NCBI GenBank assembly: GCA_910584725.1
Contig: CAJUBE010000021.1
Location: 16,663 to 80,662 of the forward strand
Direction of reading: 5' to 3'
Origin: an uncultured Lachnospiraceae bacterium
GTDB lineage: Bacteria; Bacillota; Clostridia; Lachnospirales; Lachnospiraceae
DNA length: 64,000 nt
This document shows positions 62,507 through 64,000 of this stretch, one piece after another. The position numbers and the translations under genes were made by a program. The stretch's first letter is position 1. Each line of letters opens with the position of its first letter. The notes below the pieces were generated by a model, which was given only the letters and a program-made list of their open reading frames with translations, searched no databases and was not told where the DNA came from.

Positions 62507-63781
62507 TCAGATCGCCCGGAACATCTTCTGTGAAACGGGCTTCTCTTCCTTGTTCTTTTCCAGCTCCTTTCTGGCGTTCTCCAAGTCCTCCATCCGGCGC
62601 AACTCGTCCGTGGCATCTTCCAGCCCAAGGTGCGTGTAGGTATTTAACGTCACCCCGATATCGCTGTGCCCCATCAGATATTGGAGCGTCTTGGGGTTCA
62701 TGCCGGACTTTGCCATGTTGCTGCAGTAGGTATGGCGGCAGACGTGAGGCGTGATGTTGGGCATCTGCACCCGGTAGATATCGTTGTACCGCTTGACCAT
62801 GTGGTTGAATCGGTGTTCCCAATGCATCGCCACTTCCGGGTAGCCGTTCTTATCCGTGAAAAGGAATCCGCTGTACCCGTCAACCACCTTTTCAAACCTC
62901 GGCGGCTCCCTGTCCTCGATGATCACCCGGAAGCACTGCGCCACGTCCTCCGTCATGGGCAGCTTCCTTGTCCCGGCATTCGTCTTGGTGGATTCGATGA
63001 CCAGCCGCATATCGGAAGTCCGCTGGAGCTGGTGGTCGATGTTGATGACCTTGTTCTCCAAATCGATGTCCCGGAGGGTCAGCCCGCAGAATTCAGAGAT
63101 ACGCATTCCCGTATGGAAAAGGATATAGACTACTTCGTAATACTTGCAGTAGACATTGTCATCATGGATGAATTTCAGGAACTTCCGCATCTGGTCTCTT
63201 GTGATGGCTTCCCTCGTCACGCTGTCATTGACCACCACCCCGGCAAGCTCGAAGCCGAAGGGGTTCTTCATCAGCACGTCATCGTCAACCGCCATCTGGA
63301 AAGCCGGGCGCAGAACGCCCCGCACGGTCTTGACGGTGCTGTAATGCCTCCCGTCCTGCTGGAGCTTGATCAGGAACAGCTTTGCGTCCGATGTCTTGAT
63401 CTGTGAGATTTTTTTATCATTAAAGTTCTCGCCTCTGAGGAGGTTCTGTACAAACTTGTAGTTCGCGAGTGTGTTTGGCTTGGCCGCCGTTTTCGTTGCA
63501 AGGTAGCGTTCCACCAGCTCCCCGACCGTGATGTTCTTCCCCAAAGGGTCTGACAGGGAATCAAGGTCATACCCGATCTGCTTCTCCAGCTCCCGCAGCG
63601 ATAAGCATGGCTTCTTCCCCACCGGGAGGGTGTCTGTCGGTTCCAGCCGCCAGCTATACACGAAATGCGGCTTTCCGTTCACATGGTACTTGAACTGGTA
63701 TTTCCCGTCCGCGCGGATGGATTCTCCCCTGCGCAGGACGCGGTGTTTGGAGTCACGCCGTGACTTTGTTTTTCCCGCCAT
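62507..63781 (-). CDS. Site-specific tyrosine integrase
   Basis: A 424-residue tyrosine recombinase of the Tn916/phage type. An arm-binding N-terminus and SAM-like core-binding domain (about 85-170) are followed by the catalytic domain with Arg227 (HTGMRISEFCGL), His346 and Arg349 (HVCRHTY), His372 (MGHSDI) and the nucleophile Tyr382 (NTYTHLG). The GC content is higher than that of the AbiGi-like gene. The excisionase gene overlaps its start by 29 bases. Confidence 0.96.
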   Translation of the reverse strand: MAGKTKSRRDSKHRVLRRGESIRADGKYQFKYHVNGKPHFVYSWRLEPTDTLPVGKKPCLSLRELEKQIGYDLDSLSDPLGKNITVGELVERYLATKTAAKPNTLANYKFVQNLLRGENFNDKKISQIKTSDAKLFLIKLQQDGRHYSTVKTVRGVLRPAFQMAVDDDVLMKNPFGFELAGVVVNDSVTREAITRDQMRKFLKFIHDDNVYCKYYEVVYILFHTGMRISEFCGLTLRDIDLENKVINIDHQLQRTSDMRLVIESTKTNAGTRKLPMTEDVAQCFRVIIEDREPPRFEKVVDGYSGFLFTDKNGYPEVAMHWEHRFNHMVKRYNDIYRVQMPNITPHVCRHTYCSNMAKSGMNPKTLQYLMGHSDIGVTLNTYTHLGLEDATDELRRMEDLENARKELEKNKEEKPVSQKMFRAI

Positions 63782-63992
63782 TTAGCAGCCCCTCCTTTAC
63801 TTCCGGGTTTTCTTCCAGATATTTTTCAAACTCCCTCCGCAGGATCAGCCTGCGCCTGCCGTATAAAGCAGTGTACTTTTGAAATTTTCCTTCCCTGAGC
63901 ATCCCGAAAAATTTTCTCCGGCTGAACCCGAAATATTGTACGGCTTCCTCCGGGTTCAGGACGTCTTTTAGTTCCGGTGATGGTTTCTTCAT
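63753..63992 (-). CDS. Excisionase-like DNA-binding protein
   Basis: A 79-residue protein with a winged-helix excisionase pattern (NPEEAVQYFGFSRRKFFGMLREGKFQKYTALYGRRRLILRREFEKYL). It overlaps the integrase start, the usual xis-int order. The remaining cargo of the element lies beyond base 64000. Confidence 0.85.
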   Translation of the reverse strand: MKKPSPELKDVLNPEEAVQYFGFSRRKFFGMLREGKFQKYTALYGRRRLILRREFEKYLEENPEVKEGLLNGGKNKVTA

Positions 63993-64000
63993 TCTGGCTT

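Noticed and set aside
1..64000. CRISPR array
   Set aside because: No run of evenly spaced direct repeats of suitable length and no cas gene is present. The R1 copies are too few, long and scattered.
1..64000. tRNA or rRNA genes
   Set aside because: No cloverleaf with a plausible T-loop GGTTCRA and acceptor stem, and no rRNA block, was found by eye.

Overview
The window reads as chromosomal DNA of an anaerobic, motile Gram-positive of the class Clostridia, most likely a Lachnospiraceae-type gut bacterium. The clues are gene order (era, a YqzL-like small ORF, recO, glycyl-tRNA synthetase), single-chain GlyQS, ScpA/ScpB, YlmH, an M16C protease, a 1424-residue dehydratase-activase-like protein, GGAGG-type ribosome binding sites with GTG and TTG starts, and a T-box leader. 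This assignment is inference; no rRNA or tRNA gene is present to fix it.

Layout. 0-7.5 kb: two D,D-carboxypeptidases, a zinc-ribbon protein, a flagellin carrying an inserted HEXXH protease domain behind a sigma-28-like promoter and a G10 tract, then scpB, scpA and a membrane metallophosphatase. 7.6-12 kb: two large membrane proteins flanking rpsU (S21). 12-20.4 kb: alaS, glyQS, a lipoprotein, recO, a YqzL-like ORF, era and a DUF4349-type lipoprotein. 20.6-29 kb: M16C protease, YlmH, a two-component/ABC transporter module of the bacitracin or lantibiotic-resistance type with direct-repeat operators, and a CPBP protease. 29-32.5 kb: a T-box leader with a UGG specifier and a three-gene tryptophan-type ABC transporter. 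32.8-40.8 kb: hypothetical proteins, a sigma-70 fragment-like protein, an inactive rhomboid-like protein, the giant activase and a small secreted protein. 41-48.9 kb: metA, ligA, a pseudouridine synthase, an SGNH/MBOAT pair and an RsmF-type methyltransferase. 49-58 kb: a GH3-family adenylating enzyme, putP with a leader ORF, an ArsR-type regulator facing a GH43 arabinanase, a small ppGpp synthetase and a ferredoxin-like aldo/keto reductase. 58-60.8 kb: three unknown genes behind sigma-28-like promoters, one resembling the FliD C-terminus. 60.9-64 kb: a low-molecular-weight phosphatase, then the edge of an integrative element (AbiGi-like gene, tyrosine integrase, excisionase) that runs off the window.

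The best candidates for undescribed biology are non-coding or modular. There are two dispersed repeat families whose stems change on both sides: R1, four copies between minus-strand genes, and R2, two copies in 3' UTRs just before terminators. There is a G10 tract placed so that slippage would switch how flagellin translation starts. There is also a three-gene module that appears to belong to the flagellar regulon. All readings were made by eye; no database search or folding program was run.
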